From CBDDBK01 sp965225715 (lineage in GTDB: Bacteria; Bacteroidota; Bacteroidia; Cytophagales; Flammeovirgaceae): a stretch of 64,000 nt of DNA. Under the pieces are notes generated by a model that worked only from the letters and a program-made list of their open reading frames with translations, did not search any database and had not been told where the DNA came from. Where the stretch lies: assembly GCA_965225715.1 (NCBI GenBank), contig CBDDBK010000005.1, positions 303,843-367,842 of the forward strand, in the 5' to 3' direction. Both the position numbers and the translations under genes were made by a program. This document shows positions 26,323 to 35,700 of the stretch, one piece after another (position 1 is the stretch's first letter; every line of letters starts with the position of its first letter).

Positions 26323-27861
26323 TTATCCTCCCCATATTTCTCTATCTAAATTTCGATAATAAATCGCCTGAGCAATATGTTGGTTGTTAATATTTTTAAT
26401 GCCATTGAGATCGGCTATGGTACGGGCGACTTTAACAATTCGGGTATAGGCCCGTGCTGAAAGTTTAAGTTTATCCATAGCTTTTTTTAATAAAGCCAGA
26501 GAGTTAGAATCTAATAGACAGTATGTTTTAAGATGTTGCGTATCCATCATAGCATTGGAATAAATATTTTTTTTGTCTTTAAAGCGCTGTTTTTGAATTT
26601 CTCTTGCTTTAACTATTCGGGTTTGTATAGATTGGCTTTTTTCTTCTATCTTATTTTTGGAAATATCTTCAAAGGCTACAGGTTTAATTTCCAACTGGAT
26701 GTCGATTCGATCTAAAAGTGGTCCGCTAATTTTATTAATATATTTTTGGACGGACATAGGAGAACAAGTACAATCTCGAGTTGGATGATTGTAATAACCG
26801 CAAGGACAAGGATTCATGCTGGCAATTAAAATAAAGTTAGCAGGAAAAGAGACACTAAACTTAACCCTATCAATATTGACAATTCTATCTTCTAAAGGTT
26901 GCCTTAAAACCTCGAGTCCACTACGACGAAACTCTGGTAGTTCATCCAAAAATAGAACACCATTATGGGCCATAGATATTTCTCCGGGCTGGGCATTAAT
27001 TCCCCCACCTATCAATGCAGCGTCACTAATACTATGGTGAGGTGAGCGAAAGGGACGTTGAGTAACCAAAGCCATATCTCTGTTTAGCCTTCCCGAAACC
27101 GAATAAACCTTTGTCGTTTCTAAAGCTTCTTCAAAAGTAAGTGGAGGTAATATAGAAGGTAAACATTTAGCTAACATTGTTTTACCTGCACCTGGTGGAC
27201 CAATTAAAACTAAATTATGTCCACCTGCTGCTGCTACTTCTAAGGCTTTTTTAGCATTTTCTTGACCTTGAACAAAAGAGAAATCATGACTATGATTTTG
27301 TTGTTTTCTAAAAAATAATTGTTCTACATCCGAATGAATAGGATTAATGTTTTCTTTTTTTTCGAAAAAATTAATAGCTTGCTGAATATTTTCAACACCT
27401 ATAATGTCTATTTTATTGGTAATAGCTGCTTCTTTACCATTTTCTTTAGGCAACATAAAACCTTTAAATTTTGATTTTGAAGCACGTATAGCCATAGGTA
27501 AAGCGCCTTTCATCGATCTAATTTGACCATCTAAAGCCAATTCACCCATGATAACATAATCTTCAATTTTATCACTTATAAGTTGTCCTGAAGCTTGCAG
27601 AATACCCAATGCAATAGGCAAATCATAACAAGCACCTTCTTTACGTATACTAGCAGGGGCTAAATTAACAACAACTTTATAACGAGGCATTTTATAGTTG
27701 TAATGTCGAATGGCAGATTCGACTCGCTGTTGACTTTCTCTAACAGCACTTCCCGGCAAACCAACAATATGAAAATTGGTGCCAGAAATAATATTAACCT
27801 CAATAGTGATTTTAAAAGCCTCTACCCCTATGATAGAATAGCCAAAAGTTTTTGCTATCAT
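26323..27861 (-). CDS. comM: YifB/ComM-family Mg-chelatase-like AAA+ ATPase
   Basis: A 512-residue AAA+ protein of the YifB/ComM family. ComM is a helicase that aids branch migration in natural transformation. Order: N-terminal Lon-protease-like fold (FHIVGLPGSAVRESQQRV at residues ~32-49), then AAA+ domain with Walker A GPPGAGKT (~222-229), Walker B GVLFLDELPEF (~308-318), sensor segment SMNPCPCGYYNHPTRDCTC with conserved Cys pairs (~353-371), and a C-terminal four-helix part (SARAYTRIVKVARTIADL). All ATPase motifs are intact. Transcribed with cmk on the same strand, 110 bp apart, with a hairpin between. Confidence 0.93.
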   Translation of the reverse strand: MIAKTFGYSIIGVEAFKITIEVNIISGTNFHIVGLPGSAVRESQQRVESAIRHYNYKMPRYKVVVNLAPASIRKEGACYDLPIALGILQASGQLISDKIEDYVIMGELALDGQIRSMKGALPMAIRASKSKFKGFMLPKENGKEAAITNKIDIIGVENIQQAINFFEKKENINPIHSDVEQLFFRKQQNHSHDFSFVQGQENAKKALEVAAAGGHNLVLIGPPGAGKTMLAKCLPSILPPLTFEEALETTKVYSVSGRLNRDMALVTQRPFRSPHHSISDAALIGGGINAQPGEISMAHNGVLFLDELPEFRRSGLEVLRQPLEDRIVNIDRVKFSVSFPANFILIASMNPCPCGYYNHPTRDCTCSPMSVQKYINKISGPLLDRIDIQLEIKPVAFEDISKNKIEEKSQSIQTRIVKAREIQKQRFKDKKNIYSNAMMDTQHLKTYCLLDSNSLALLKKAMDKLKLSARAYTRIVKVARTIADLNGIKNINNQHIAQAIYYRNLDREIWGG

Positions 27862-27935
27862 GATTTTTAGGAATATTAAAACAACCTAATAAATAGGCTG
27901 TTCAATTTATATTATAGATTATTGGGTTATATGAT

Positions 27936-27960
27936 TTGAAAGTGAATAATTCACTTTCAA
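27936..27960 (-). terminator. 25-bp palindrome between cmk and yifB
   Basis: TTGAAAGTGAA-TAA-TTCACTTTCAA, an 11-bp perfect stem with a 3-base loop, 12 bp after the cmk stop. On the minus strand it is followed by an A/T-rich stretch rather than a solid T run. Could end cmk transcription or bind a protein. Confidence 0.5.
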
Positions 27961-27971
27961 GTCACAACTAT

Positions 27972-28658
27972 TCATTTTTCAATTATAGATAAAGCTTTTT
28001 CAAAAATACAATCTACTTGTTCTCGAAAACTGAGTTTATCTGTATTAATTAAAATAGAATCATTAGCTTGTTTTAAAGGTGTAACAGGATTATTTTTATC
28101 GCCTTCGTCTCGCCTTTGCAAACGATCTCGTAAACTTTTAACACTTTCTATGATTCCGCTTTGTCTTAGTTGTCTTTGCCTTCTTTGTAAACGTATATCT
28201 AAAGAAGCTTCTAAAAATATTTTGAGTTCTGCTTGCGGAAATACCACTGTTCCAATATCTCTACCATCCATAACAACACCACCATTTTCTCCCATTTTTT
28301 GTTGAGTATTTATCAAAAATTCTCGTACCACTTTTTGGCTACTCACTTCATTAACCCAAGTTTCAACAATAGCACTTCTTAAAATACCATCTAATACATG
28401 ATTATCTAAGCTTATTTTATAAGTTTGATCATTAGTATCAAAAACAAAGGTGATATTAATATCTTCAAGGTTTTGACGATTCAAATGTAAACATCTATCT
28501 TTTCCAACAAGTTGATGGTTAACCATATAATATGTTAAGGCTCGATACATAGCACCTGTATCGATATAAATATAATTGAGTTTTTTAGCTAATGCTTTAG
28601 CCGTAGAACTTTTTCCACAACCTGCAGGACCATCTATAGCAATAATAATCTTTTTCAT
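27972..28658 (-). CDS. cmk: Cytidylate kinase
   Basis: Phosphorylates CMP and dCMP with ATP. The 228-residue protein starts MKKIIIAIDGPAGCGKSSTA, with the P-loop GPAGCGKSS at residues ~10-18, followed by YIDTGAMYRALTYYMV (the nucleoside-monophosphate site), VVMDGRDIGTVVFP (~128-141) and LRDRLQRRDEGDKNNPVTPL in the lid (~180-200). All usual residues are present. The 5' end is 15 bp from an IS element whose insertion may have changed its upstream region. Confidence 0.95.
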   Translation of the reverse strand: MKKIIIAIDGPAGCGKSSTAKALAKKLNYIYIDTGAMYRALTYYMVNHQLVGKDRCLHLNRQNLEDINITFVFDTNDQTYKISLDNHVLDGILRSAIVETWVNEVSSQKVVREFLINTQQKMGENGGVVMDGRDIGTVVFPQAELKIFLEASLDIRLQRRQRQLRQSGIIESVKSLRDRLQRRDEGDKNNPVTPLKQANDSILINTDKLSFREQVDCIFEKALSIIEK

Positions 28659-28673
28659 ATTATAGTTAGTTAA

Positions 28674-29760
28674 CTCATGTTACGCAACTGGTATTATCAG
28701 CGGCTTGTTTGATGCTTTCTAATTCTTCAAAGGCAGCTTGACTTGCTCTAGTATAAAGTTTTAACTTCAGGGCAAAATGATTAAGTTTAGTAGCTAGTCG
28801 CAGTTTTTCTAATTTGATAAAAGCCCAGACAGCTGCAAAAAAGTGATTGCGTTGGGTCTGTGCCTTACGCGTAGGCGACTTAGTAACAGAAACATTTTGT
28901 TTCAAACTTTTATGATAAACTTCTACACTCCACCGTTTTTTGTAGAGACGAGTAAAATCTTCACCGGTTAAGTTAAAATCATTTGAAATTAAGTATCTCT
29001 CTCCCGTTGAGCCATCTTTGTTTGTAAAGACCTCTTTATTTAAATAAACAGGTACGGACATATTTTTAAGCCATACTTTTATAGGAGTATTTTTTCTAAT
29101 ATCCAATGATTTAACCCTATTCCAGTTATTAGTTTGCTTATCTGTTTCATTCATGGCAACTAAACGATTCATTTTTAAATCAAAAATAAACTGTTTGGGG
29201 CTCTGACTAACAAATTTGATATTGTCAATAGAAGCCAAGCAACTATCAGCTAATATATATTTGAATTTCAAATTGTTATGTAAAGATACTTGAATTATGG
29301 AACGCATCATTTCATTTTTAGTTAGTGGGCATTTACGTTTTTCCTGATGCGTTTTTAAATCGCAAAAACCGATATAACAGAACAACCTGAGCAATGATCC
29401 CAATGCCAAGCGGTAATTTCATTCTCATCAGTATAAGGTTTCTTAATAATCGTATCATCAAAAATTAGGCAACTATCTTCTCGTTCATATTTTCGAAAAA
29501 GACCTTTAACCTTCAAGCATAAATTTTTGGATGTAAAATTATTAGAGGACAATAAACGCGTAATTTTATCATGCGAAACCGCATTAGCACTCACTTTGGC
29601 AAGTCCAGTGGCCGTGGCTTGACCAAAATTAGGAATCAAATAGTCCGTATATAAATCCAATAACTTTTCCAAAACAACTAAATTAAATTTAACAAAAGCG
29701 CTTTACTGAACCAAAATTAGACAATTTTGCCCTCACTTTTTACTTCTTGCGTAACATAAG
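28674..29760. mobile_element. DDE-transposase insertion sequence with TTGCGTAACAT terminal repeats
   Basis: About 1.09 kb bounded by CATGTTACGCAA at 28676-28687 and TTGCGTAACAT at 29747-29757, an 11-base inverted repeat. The single transposase gene is broken by a frameshift. The right end lies inside a DNA-methyltransferase gene. No target duplication is visible. The Y-(2)-R-(3)-E-(6)-K motif puts it in the IS4 superfamily (IS4/IS701-like), a different element from that at 10526. Confidence 0.8.
28675..29672 (-). pseudogene. IS4-superfamily transposase, frameshifted
   Basis: Two overlapping open pieces: 29355-29672 (105 residues, with first catalytic Asp in CLIFDDTIIKKPYTDEN) and 28675-29409 (244 residues, with second Asp in YILADSCLAS and the Glu motif YKKRWSVEVYHKSLK). 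A one-base frameshift in the A/T-rich overlap near 29355-29409 separates them. Otherwise the three catalytic residues and about 334 codons are kept, so the inactivation looks recent, or expression could depend on frameshifting. Stop codon lies within the left terminal repeat. Confidence 0.78.
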
Positions 29761-30161
29761 TTTGTAAACAACTTCCTTGTTTAAAATAAACTTTCTTTTT
29801 AAAATTATCGGTATGACTATCTAAAAAATACTCTACAAGCTGTGGGATAAATTTTCCTTTATATGGATGTAGCCTATGAATATGCTTTGTTGTATCTTTT
29901 TCTTTCAGATTATCAAAAGACAGTTGCCAATTTAAGTCTTTTCCAAGTTTTTCTTTCCAATTAGATTCTCTTTGTCCATTATAACTTTTATAATAAGCAA
30001 TTAAATCGTACTGACTGATTGATGGCGGTATTTCCATTTTTATTATATTTTTTAATTTTTCCATATTGAATTAAATACGATATATTAGAGTTAGTAATGT
30101 TCTTTTTTAAATATTTACTTGCCCACTGACTTGCTTCTTTTATTGTCAATAATTCTATCAT
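29761..30161 (-). pseudogene. DNA methyltransferase (N4/N6) N-terminal remnant cut by an IS
   Basis: Starts ATG at 30161: MIELLTIKEASQWASKYL, a helix-turn-helix-like lead, then NISYLIQYGKIKK. Around 30020 a frameshift moves to the frame that reads SQYDLIAYYKSYNGQRESNW, LSFDNLKEKDTTKHIHRLHP and YKGKFIPQLVEYFLDSHTDN. The block LHPYKGKFIPQLVEYFL is typical just before the DPFCGSGT motif of N6-adenine/N4-cytosine methylases of restriction-modification systems. The reading frame continues into the IS terminal repeat, and nothing beyond the IS resembles the catalytic half. Together the IS and the frameshift have destroyed it. Confidence 0.72.
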
Positions 30162-30239
30162 GATTAAATAGTATTACTTGAGTAAAATTAACTATGAAGT
30201 AGTATTATCAATAGTTTAATTTTCATCGTATATCCTTTC

Positions 30240-31607
30240 TTAATTCTTAATTTTTAATTTATCCAAAATACCACAGTCTTTATAATCAGAATCTATTTCA
30301 AAAAAGACCTCTTCAATGGCAATTTGTACCCATCTATCAAAGGCTTTTTGTTGTTTTTCCAACAAAACAAGATTATATATTTTTTCATAATCTATATCTA
30401 AACTGGCATAATGCGCTGGTATTTGACTTTTATAATAAATGATTCGAACAGCTTCTTTTCCATCATCAGTTCTATATCTAAGCGCTTTTGATATAGAACC
30501 TACTTTCATCGTATCTACAACAAAAAACACACTGGGTTCTAAAAGGTCGGTAGAAAGAAAAAGGCTACCTGTTCGGGAATTTTTAAAAAAACCACCATTC
30601 GATTTTGTCACTCGATCATCAGAATGAGCAAAGGCAATAATTTCAAAATGGGATTTGTTTTCTGCCAATAAGTTTCGTAAACTGTCTAAACTTTTTTGGG
30701 TTCTTTCTATATCTAAAACACTGGATTGAGGACGTATAAGAATATGACGTGTCTGAAAACGCTTACCTTTACGCCCTAAAAGCTGAATAAGATGATAGCC
30801 AAATTCGGTCTCTACGGGATCGGAAATTTCATTGATTTCCATAGTCAGTGCTGTTGCTTCAAATTCAGGTGCCAACTCTCCTCTATTAAACCAGCCTAAT
30901 TCACCACCTTTAGAAGCATTAGAAAAATCTTCGGAATATTCACCAGCAAGTATTCCAAAATCTTCACCTGCTAAGATTCGTTTTTTAAGATCAAAAAGTT
31001 TTTTAAAAACTTCATCTTTTTGTTTATTACTAATTTCTGCATATTTAACAATTTCACCAACTTCGACTTCTAAAGGATAAAATGGTGGATTTCTCTTCAT
31101 ATTGTCATTAAAGTATTTTTGGATTTCCCTAGGTCTGACATTAATAGCACTATTGATTTCTTGTCTAACTTTTTGAACAATTAATTGTTCTTCAACTTGA
31201 CTTTTCAATTCTTCTTTAAGTTGATCAACCGTTTTTCCTAGATGGCTTTCTAATTTTTCTTGTCCGCCAGCTTGACTAATAAAATAGGCCATTCTTCTAT
31301 CAAGTTCTCCTTTTATTTCACCAGGATCTGCGACAATAGAATCTATTTCAGCTTTTGCTAAAACAACTTTACTTTTAATCAATTCACTTAATATCTCACA
31401 CTTATCTTCTTCTTGAACGGGTTGTCCTCCGGCTAAAAGATTTTGATAAGCATATTCCAAATCTGATTTTAAAATAATATAATCATTAGCTCGCGCTATA
31501 ATTTTGTCAATAACTTGTCCTTGCCCTTGGGCTAAAGTTGGAAAAACCATTAAAGTTAATCCTAACAAACTACTTATTAAGATAAATTTGATAGCTCTCT
31601 TTTTCAT
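30240..31607 (-). CDS. surA: SurA-like periplasmic peptidylprolyl isomerase/chaperone
   Basis: Exported chaperone of outer-membrane proteins. From ATG at 31607 (MKKRAIKFILISSLLG) it has 455 residues, with an N-terminal signal peptide to about residue 27, a SurA-N-like helical domain (residues ~30-170) and two parvulin domains: ~175-275 (GEYSEDFSNASKGGELGWF, FGYHLIQLLG) and ~285-390 (FQTRHILIRPQ, DDRVTKSNGGFFKN). The second is less canonical. An ATG at 31622 is also possible. It overlaps the 3' end of the parvulin-like lipoprotein upstream, so the two are translated together. Bacteroidota commonly have this cluster. Confidence 0.9.
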   Translation of the reverse strand: MKKRAIKFILISSLLGLTLMVFPTLAQGQGQVIDKIIARANDYIILKSDLEYAYQNLLAGGQPVQEEDKCEILSELIKSKVVLAKAEIDSIVADPGEIKGELDRRMAYFISQAGGQEKLESHLGKTVDQLKEELKSQVEEQLIVQKVRQEINSAINVRPREIQKYFNDNMKRNPPFYPLEVEVGEIVKYAEISNKQKDEVFKKLFDLKKRILAGEDFGILAGEYSEDFSNASKGGELGWFNRGELAPEFEATALTMEINEISDPVETEFGYHLIQLLGRKGKRFQTRHILIRPQSSVLDIERTQKSLDSLRNLLAENKSHFEIIAFAHSDDRVTKSNGGFFKNSRTGSLFLSTDLLEPSVFFVVDTMKVGSISKALRYRTDDGKEAVRIIYYKSQIPAHYASLDIDYEKIYNLVLLEKQQKAFDRWVQIAIEEVFFEIDSDYKDCGILDKLKIKN

Positions 31608-32436
31608 TTTTTTGAATGTCATTTTCTAATTGTTCAATAAGTTGACTTTTTCTTTTATTAATGATATTATTTTTAATCCGGTTTTTTACAAAATTAAGCG
31701 GTGGAATTTCACCGGTAAGCCTATAATCTATTATTTTTACTAAGAAGATATAATCTGAATTTCGAAGGGTATGTAGTTTTTTACTTTTAACAATATTTAA
31801 GGAATGTTCTGGAGAAAGGCGTGGTAACATAAAATACAATGTATTAAAAAACACCCAATTTTCGGTAAAAAAACGATAATCTTCTGAAATCTTAATCACT
31901 TCCTCTATAAAATTAGGACTTATAGAAGTTAAATCTTGTTTTTCTATATGACGTTTAATTTTAGCTACTTCAGCATACTTTGTTCTTCTAATTTTAATAA
32001 TAATTCCTTTTACTAAATCATCTTTAAGTGCTAAATGTGACTGATTAGTTTCAAGGTAATCTTCTATATTTTTTTGGGTAATAGTTGTGTCTAAATTTTT
32101 TTCAATATATACTTTTTGATATTCATGAACAAGTAGGGTATTTTGATATTCTGTTACTTTTTTTTTGATATTCTTTTGGTCAATTTTATCGTCATTGAGC
32201 GCTTTCTGAATGATTAATTGTTTAATAAGCCATGATTTTACAAATTCTTCTAAATAACTACTGTCTTTAGTATGTTTTGTTTCTTCTAGCCAATCTTCAA
32301 AATCAGACTGGTATAACATTCTATCATTAACTTTTCCAAGTAACTTTACTGGTTCTGTTTTTCCTGTATTTTGGCAGGCAGACAAAGCCACCATATAGAG
32401 CAAAATACCAAAATAAATCCATAGGTTATGATTCAT
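31570..32436 (-). CDS. SurA-N-like lipoprotein (peptidylprolyl isomerase-related)
   Basis: A predicted lipoprotein of 288 residues: signal peptide with lipobox LSAC (Cys21), then a helical SurA/trigger-factor-like chaperone region (residues ~35-120, VNDRMLYQSDFEDWLEE, FVKSWLIKQLIIQKAL) and a poorly conserved C-terminal half in the place of a parvulin domain. Active-site residues of parvulins are not recognisable, so it is probably a chaperone without isomerase activity. It shares 38-53 bp with surA downstream. In Bacteroidota similar lipoproteins precede surA. Confidence 0.8.
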   Translation of the reverse strand: MNHNLWIYFGILLYMVALSACQNTGKTEPVKLLGKVNDRMLYQSDFEDWLEETKHTKDSSYLEEFVKSWLIKQLIIQKALNDDKIDQKNIKKKVTEYQNTLLVHEYQKVYIEKNLDTTITQKNIEDYLETNQSHLALKDDLVKGIIIKIRRTKYAEVAKIKRHIEKQDLTSISPNFIEEVIKISEDYRFFTENWVFFNTLYFMLPRLSPEHSLNIVKSKKLHTLRNSDYIFLVKIIDYRLTGEIPPLNFVKNRIKNNIINKRKSQLIEQLENDIQKNEKESYQIYLNK

Positions 32437-32612
32437 AATTAAATTATCAGCGCTTTCTTAAAATAGTATAGCAATTTTTTTAAAACAACTTGAAGACAAG
32501 TTACGTATATCTTCAAAACGTTTAAAAACCCGAGGATATGGGCTGTCTAATTTGTCATTATTTGTAACTTATTTATTAGTTTTTTTGTATCTTATTTTAT
32601 TGAAATAGGTTA

Positions 32613-33533
32613 TTAGATAGTTCTTGATTTTATAATTTCTTGGACTCGCCCTATAGAAATATTAAGTGATTTTGAGATGATAGGTGTTAAAATTCCATTC
32701 TTATAAAGTCCAAGTACAGCTTCTATTTCTTTTTTTTCAATTCCTTTTTCAATTCCTTTTTCAATTCCTTTTTCAATTCCTTTTTCAATTCCTTTTTCAA
32801 AGCCTTCTATTTGAGCTGTCTCTTTGACACTATTCTCAATCATTCTATTTTCCATATAACGCTGATAAACTGCTCTATCTTTAGCGTCTAAGGCACTTTC
32901 AGCTAAATTTTCTTTAGCTTTTTCCAAACCTTTAGCTTTAACATTTTCAGGAACTTCACTATGTTTTAAAAAATAGATCCACTCGTCTATAGTTGTCTTA
33001 GAAATATCATTAAAATTATTGACTTTCAATAGAATATATTTTGGAAAAAGATCACTAACATTTTTTATAGTATATCTCTTACGTTGTTTTTTAGACGGCT
33101 CAAGATGATCATAGAGATGATCTCCAATAAAATTTACCTCCCCCCGATAAATATAATCCTTACCTTGCCCCAGATCAAAATAAACAATATTAATAGAATA
33201 AACCTTTTTGATACTCCCGTAATTTTGACCAAGTTTGATATGCTCAACCCCAAGTTTAGCAGTCCCGTAGACCATACGTTGAAAATAATCTATTTCGGCA
33301 TCATTTTGAATCTCGACAAGTACCAGTTCCCCAGACTTTGTTCTTACTAAAACATCAACGCGGTTGAATTTATCATCTGCTGTTTGTTGGTTACTTTCAC
33401 TATCTAAAATAGCGTCAATAAACACCTCGAATTTCAAAATTTCACTTATAAAGCCTTCTAAAATGCTATGATTTGCTTTATCGCGAAGCAAGCGTTTGAT
33501 AGCCCAATCAAATTGAATTAATTTTTTTGCCAT
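32613..33533 (-). CDS. Rpn-family PD-(D/E)XK nuclease with (GIEK)5 linker
   Basis: Member of the Rpn (recombination-promoting nuclease/putative transposase) family, 306 residues. The nuclease core has FDWAIKRLL and the catalytic D-(n)-ExQ motif (RVDVLVRTKSGELVLVEIQN, residues ~58-77). After an insert (YIYFLK region) comes a linker of five GIEK repeats (~247-266) coded by five identical 12-bp units, then a C-terminal helix-turn-helix-like segment (TPIISKSLNISIGRVQEIIK). A homologue with ten repeats is at 47959. An in-frame Met (32855, MENRMIENSV) lies just before the repeat arm. Rpn proteins cut DNA and are reported to be countered by a short form made from an internal start. Confidence 0.85.
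   Translation of the reverse strand: MAKKLIQFDWAIKRLLRDKANHSILEGFISEILKFEVFIDAILDSESNQQTADDKFNRVDVLVRTKSGELVLVEIQNDAEIDYFQRMVYGTAKLGVEHIKLGQNYGSIKKVYSINIVYFDLGQGKDYIYRGEVNFIGDHLYDHLEPSKKQRKRYTIKNVSDLFPKYILLKVNNFNDISKTTIDEWIYFLKHSEVPENVKAKGLEKAKENLAESALDAKDRAVYQRYMENRMIENSVKETAQIEGFEKGIEKGIEKGIEKGIEKGIEKKEIEAVLGLYKNGILTPIISKSLNISIGRVQEIIKSRTI
32736..32795 (-). repeat. Five 12-bp tandem repeats in the first Rpn gene
   Basis: Five identical copies of the 12-mer TTCAATTCCTTT (minus strand AAAGGAATTGAA), encoding Gly-Ile-Glu-Lys. The period is a multiple of three, so copy-number change alters protein length but not frame. Confidence 0.95.
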
Positions 33534-33971
33534 AATACGTTAATTTTAGAACTAAAAGTAAATCGTTTTTTCAAATAAACAAAAAGTCATATTTTTTAAA
33601 GACCCCTACCCTACTTATTTAGTTCAATATTTTACAAATCAAACAGTCATTTTTAATTTTTATTAAATTGAAAATCACCAATTTAAATATATAATATTTT
33701 ACAAATATATGGGTTTTTTTTAAACATTTTGAACTATTATTCAGAACAAAGTTAACATATTATGTTTATCAATAATCTAAGCACTAAGAAAGTTAGAATA
33801 CTGAAAATCAACATATTAAAATATAAGACTTAAAAATTATAAATATTTGATTATCAGAATATTAATAATATTTACTAAACCACTGACCTTGCAAAGTTAA
33901 GGTATTACCTTTATAAATGTATTTATTATATGTTAGATTTTGTAATTGAACCTTACTATATTTTCTAATGC
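33534..33971. other. Gap with two minus-strand TAACTTTG motifs and a near-palindrome
   Basis: No gene seen. TAACTTTG on the minus strand occurs at 33747-33754 and 33892-33899, both facing the Rpn gene. TTGATTATCAG, one base off the palindrome motif, is at 33847-33857. A 60-bp phrase starting at 33788 (AGAATACTGAAAATCAAC) recurs near 60149. Confidence 0.45.
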
Positions 33972-35102
33972 TCAATTCCCAATTACAAAAAAACTTTCCG
34001 TAATTGTATCAGCTAAAAGTTTACCTTCAAGGGTTAAAGTTAGCATCTCATTTTCTACTTTTAGTAAACCTTGCTTCTGAAAATTCTCTATTTTTTTGGG
34101 TTGCTTTTTAAAAATATCATAACCATAATTCTTTTTTGCTATACGATTATCGTAGCCCCATTTGGTACGCAAAGCAGTTAAAAGATATTCATTAATTTTC
34201 TGATTTTTAGAAAGATATTCTATTTGGCATGGAAGTTTTTTTTTAGTTAAATTTTTTATATAGAGCTTATTATTTGAAACATTAACTTGTCTTGAATGTC
34301 CATTATAGGAGTGTGCACTTGGACCGAGTCCCAAATAGGGTTTGTGTTTCCAATAATTTGTATTGTGTTGGGCATAGGATTGATTACGAGCATAGTTGGA
34401 AATTTCATAAGCCTCATAATCGTGTTTTTTCAGAAAATAAACCAGCTTTTTATAGTGTTCTGCAAAAATTTCGTCGTCAAGAGGTAGAAATTGTTTGGTT
34501 TGTTTTTGATGATATAAAGCCGTTTGGGGTTCTACAGTCAAGCCATATACAGAAAGATGTGGAATATTTAAAGCTATTATTTTTTGTACATCTTTGAAAA
34601 AATTACAGAGAGACAATTTTGGAATGCCAAAAATAAAATCCACATTTATATTTTTAAAACCTTCGTTTTGTGCCAGTTGAATACTTTTTAAAGCTAAATC
34701 TGCGTTATGATTCCGGTTAAAAAAACGCAAAATATCATTATTTAAAGACTGAACTCCAATGCTTAAACGGTTAATTAAGGTTTGCCGGAAACTGTGTAGT
34801 TTTTCAAAAGTTAAATCTTCAGGATTGGCTTCTAAAGTAACTTCTAAGTGTTGAGCCAAATCAAAATTCTGATTTAAGGTTTTAACGATTTTATTGAGTT
34901 GATCGGCATTTAATAATGATGGCGTACCTCCTCCAAAATAAACTGTTTCAACTTTTTGATTAAGATAATTAGAACGCAAAACAGCTTCTTGACAAATAGC
35001 TTTAACCATATCATCCATATAGTTTTGCTTAGTACTAAAGTGGAAATCACAATAGGTGCAGGCTTTACGGCAAAAAGGAATATGGATATAAATGCCAGCC
35101 AT
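33972..35102 (-). CDS. hemW: HemW, radical SAM heme chaperone
   Basis: Often annotated as oxygen-independent coproporphyrinogen III oxidase-like, but HemW binds heme and delivers it to respiratory enzymes. The 376-residue protein has the short N-terminus AGIYIHIPFCRKACTYCDFHF with the iron-sulfur CxxxCxxC motif (residues ~10-17) and no fourth Cys, as in HemW rather than HemN. It also has VYFGGGTPSLL (SAM binding), SIGVQSLNNDIL, and the C-terminal GLGPSAHSYNG and EYLLTALRTKWG regions typical of HemW. Fits with the heme-copper oxidase genes in the window (ctaE, ctaB). Single gene. Confidence 0.92.
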   Translation of the reverse strand: MAGIYIHIPFCRKACTYCDFHFSTKQNYMDDMVKAICQEAVLRSNYLNQKVETVYFGGGTPSLLNADQLNKIVKTLNQNFDLAQHLEVTLEANPEDLTFEKLHSFRQTLINRLSIGVQSLNNDILRFFNRNHNADLALKSIQLAQNEGFKNINVDFIFGIPKLSLCNFFKDVQKIIALNIPHLSVYGLTVEPQTALYHQKQTKQFLPLDDEIFAEHYKKLVYFLKKHDYEAYEISNYARNQSYAQHNTNYWKHKPYLGLGPSAHSYNGHSRQVNVSNNKLYIKNLTKKKLPCQIEYLSKNQKINEYLLTALRTKWGYDNRIAKKNYGYDIFKKQPKKIENFQKQGLLKVENEMLTLTLEGKLLADTITESFFVIGN

Positions 35103-35326
35103 ATATTTTGATTATAAATTATTATATAATAAAAAAAAAGAACGTTGAAAACCAATAAGTTAAAATACTAAATATAAAAACATTCCAAAATTATGAAATC
35201 TCAAATTAGAGAATTAACAACCTTAAAGAAGTTTTTTGACCTTAAAAATCAAATCAAATGTATTAATAATGTAAATTTGGGATTTTTAATAATTTATAGT
35301 TCATAATTTAATAGTTATATTACCAG

Positions 35327-35563
35327 ATGTCTAAAGTTTGTCAAATTACAGGAAAAAGACCAAGGTCGGGAAACCGTGTTTCTCATGCCAATAATAAAAC
35401 GAAACGTAAATTTTATCCAAATATTCAAACAAAACGGTTTTTTGTCCCTGAAACAGGTGAATGGATTACCCTTAAAGTTGCTGCTTCTACTTTACGAACT
35501 ATCAATAAAAATGGTATTTCAGATGTCTTAAAAAGAGCTAAAGAAAAGGGTATTAAACTGTAA
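35327..35563 (+). CDS. rpmB: Ribosomal protein bL28
   Basis: A 78-residue component of the large subunit. The start MSKVCQITGKRPRSGNRVSHANNKTKR is the L28 signature, including the basic loop binding 23S rRNA, followed by FYPNIQTKRFF and LKVAASTLRTINKNG near the end. A zinc-binding Cys pattern is not present. In many Bacteroidota rpmB is followed by rpmG and a short DUF4295 gene; here the next gene is anmK after 140 bp of A/T-rich sequence containing TTGATAACCAA, a near-palindrome. Confidence 0.97.
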   Translation: MSKVCQITGKRPRSGNRVSHANNKTKRKFYPNIQTKRFFVPETGEWITLKVAASTLRTINKNGISDVLKRAKEKGIKL

Positions 35564-35700
35564 AGTCAAATTTATAGTTTTTTAGTGTTGATAACCAAAT
35601 ATTTATATTATCTTAACCTACAAATTGATTTTCAAAATTATCATTTTCATTAATTATTGAAAGGTTTTAACCGGTATTTTAATTTTGATTGAAAAATACT

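Noticed and set aside
32613..33533. IS transposase (Rpn proteins are sometimes annotated as transposases)
   Set aside because: No terminal repeats or target duplications flank either Rpn gene, and the catalytic motif is PD-(D/E)XK rather than DDE.
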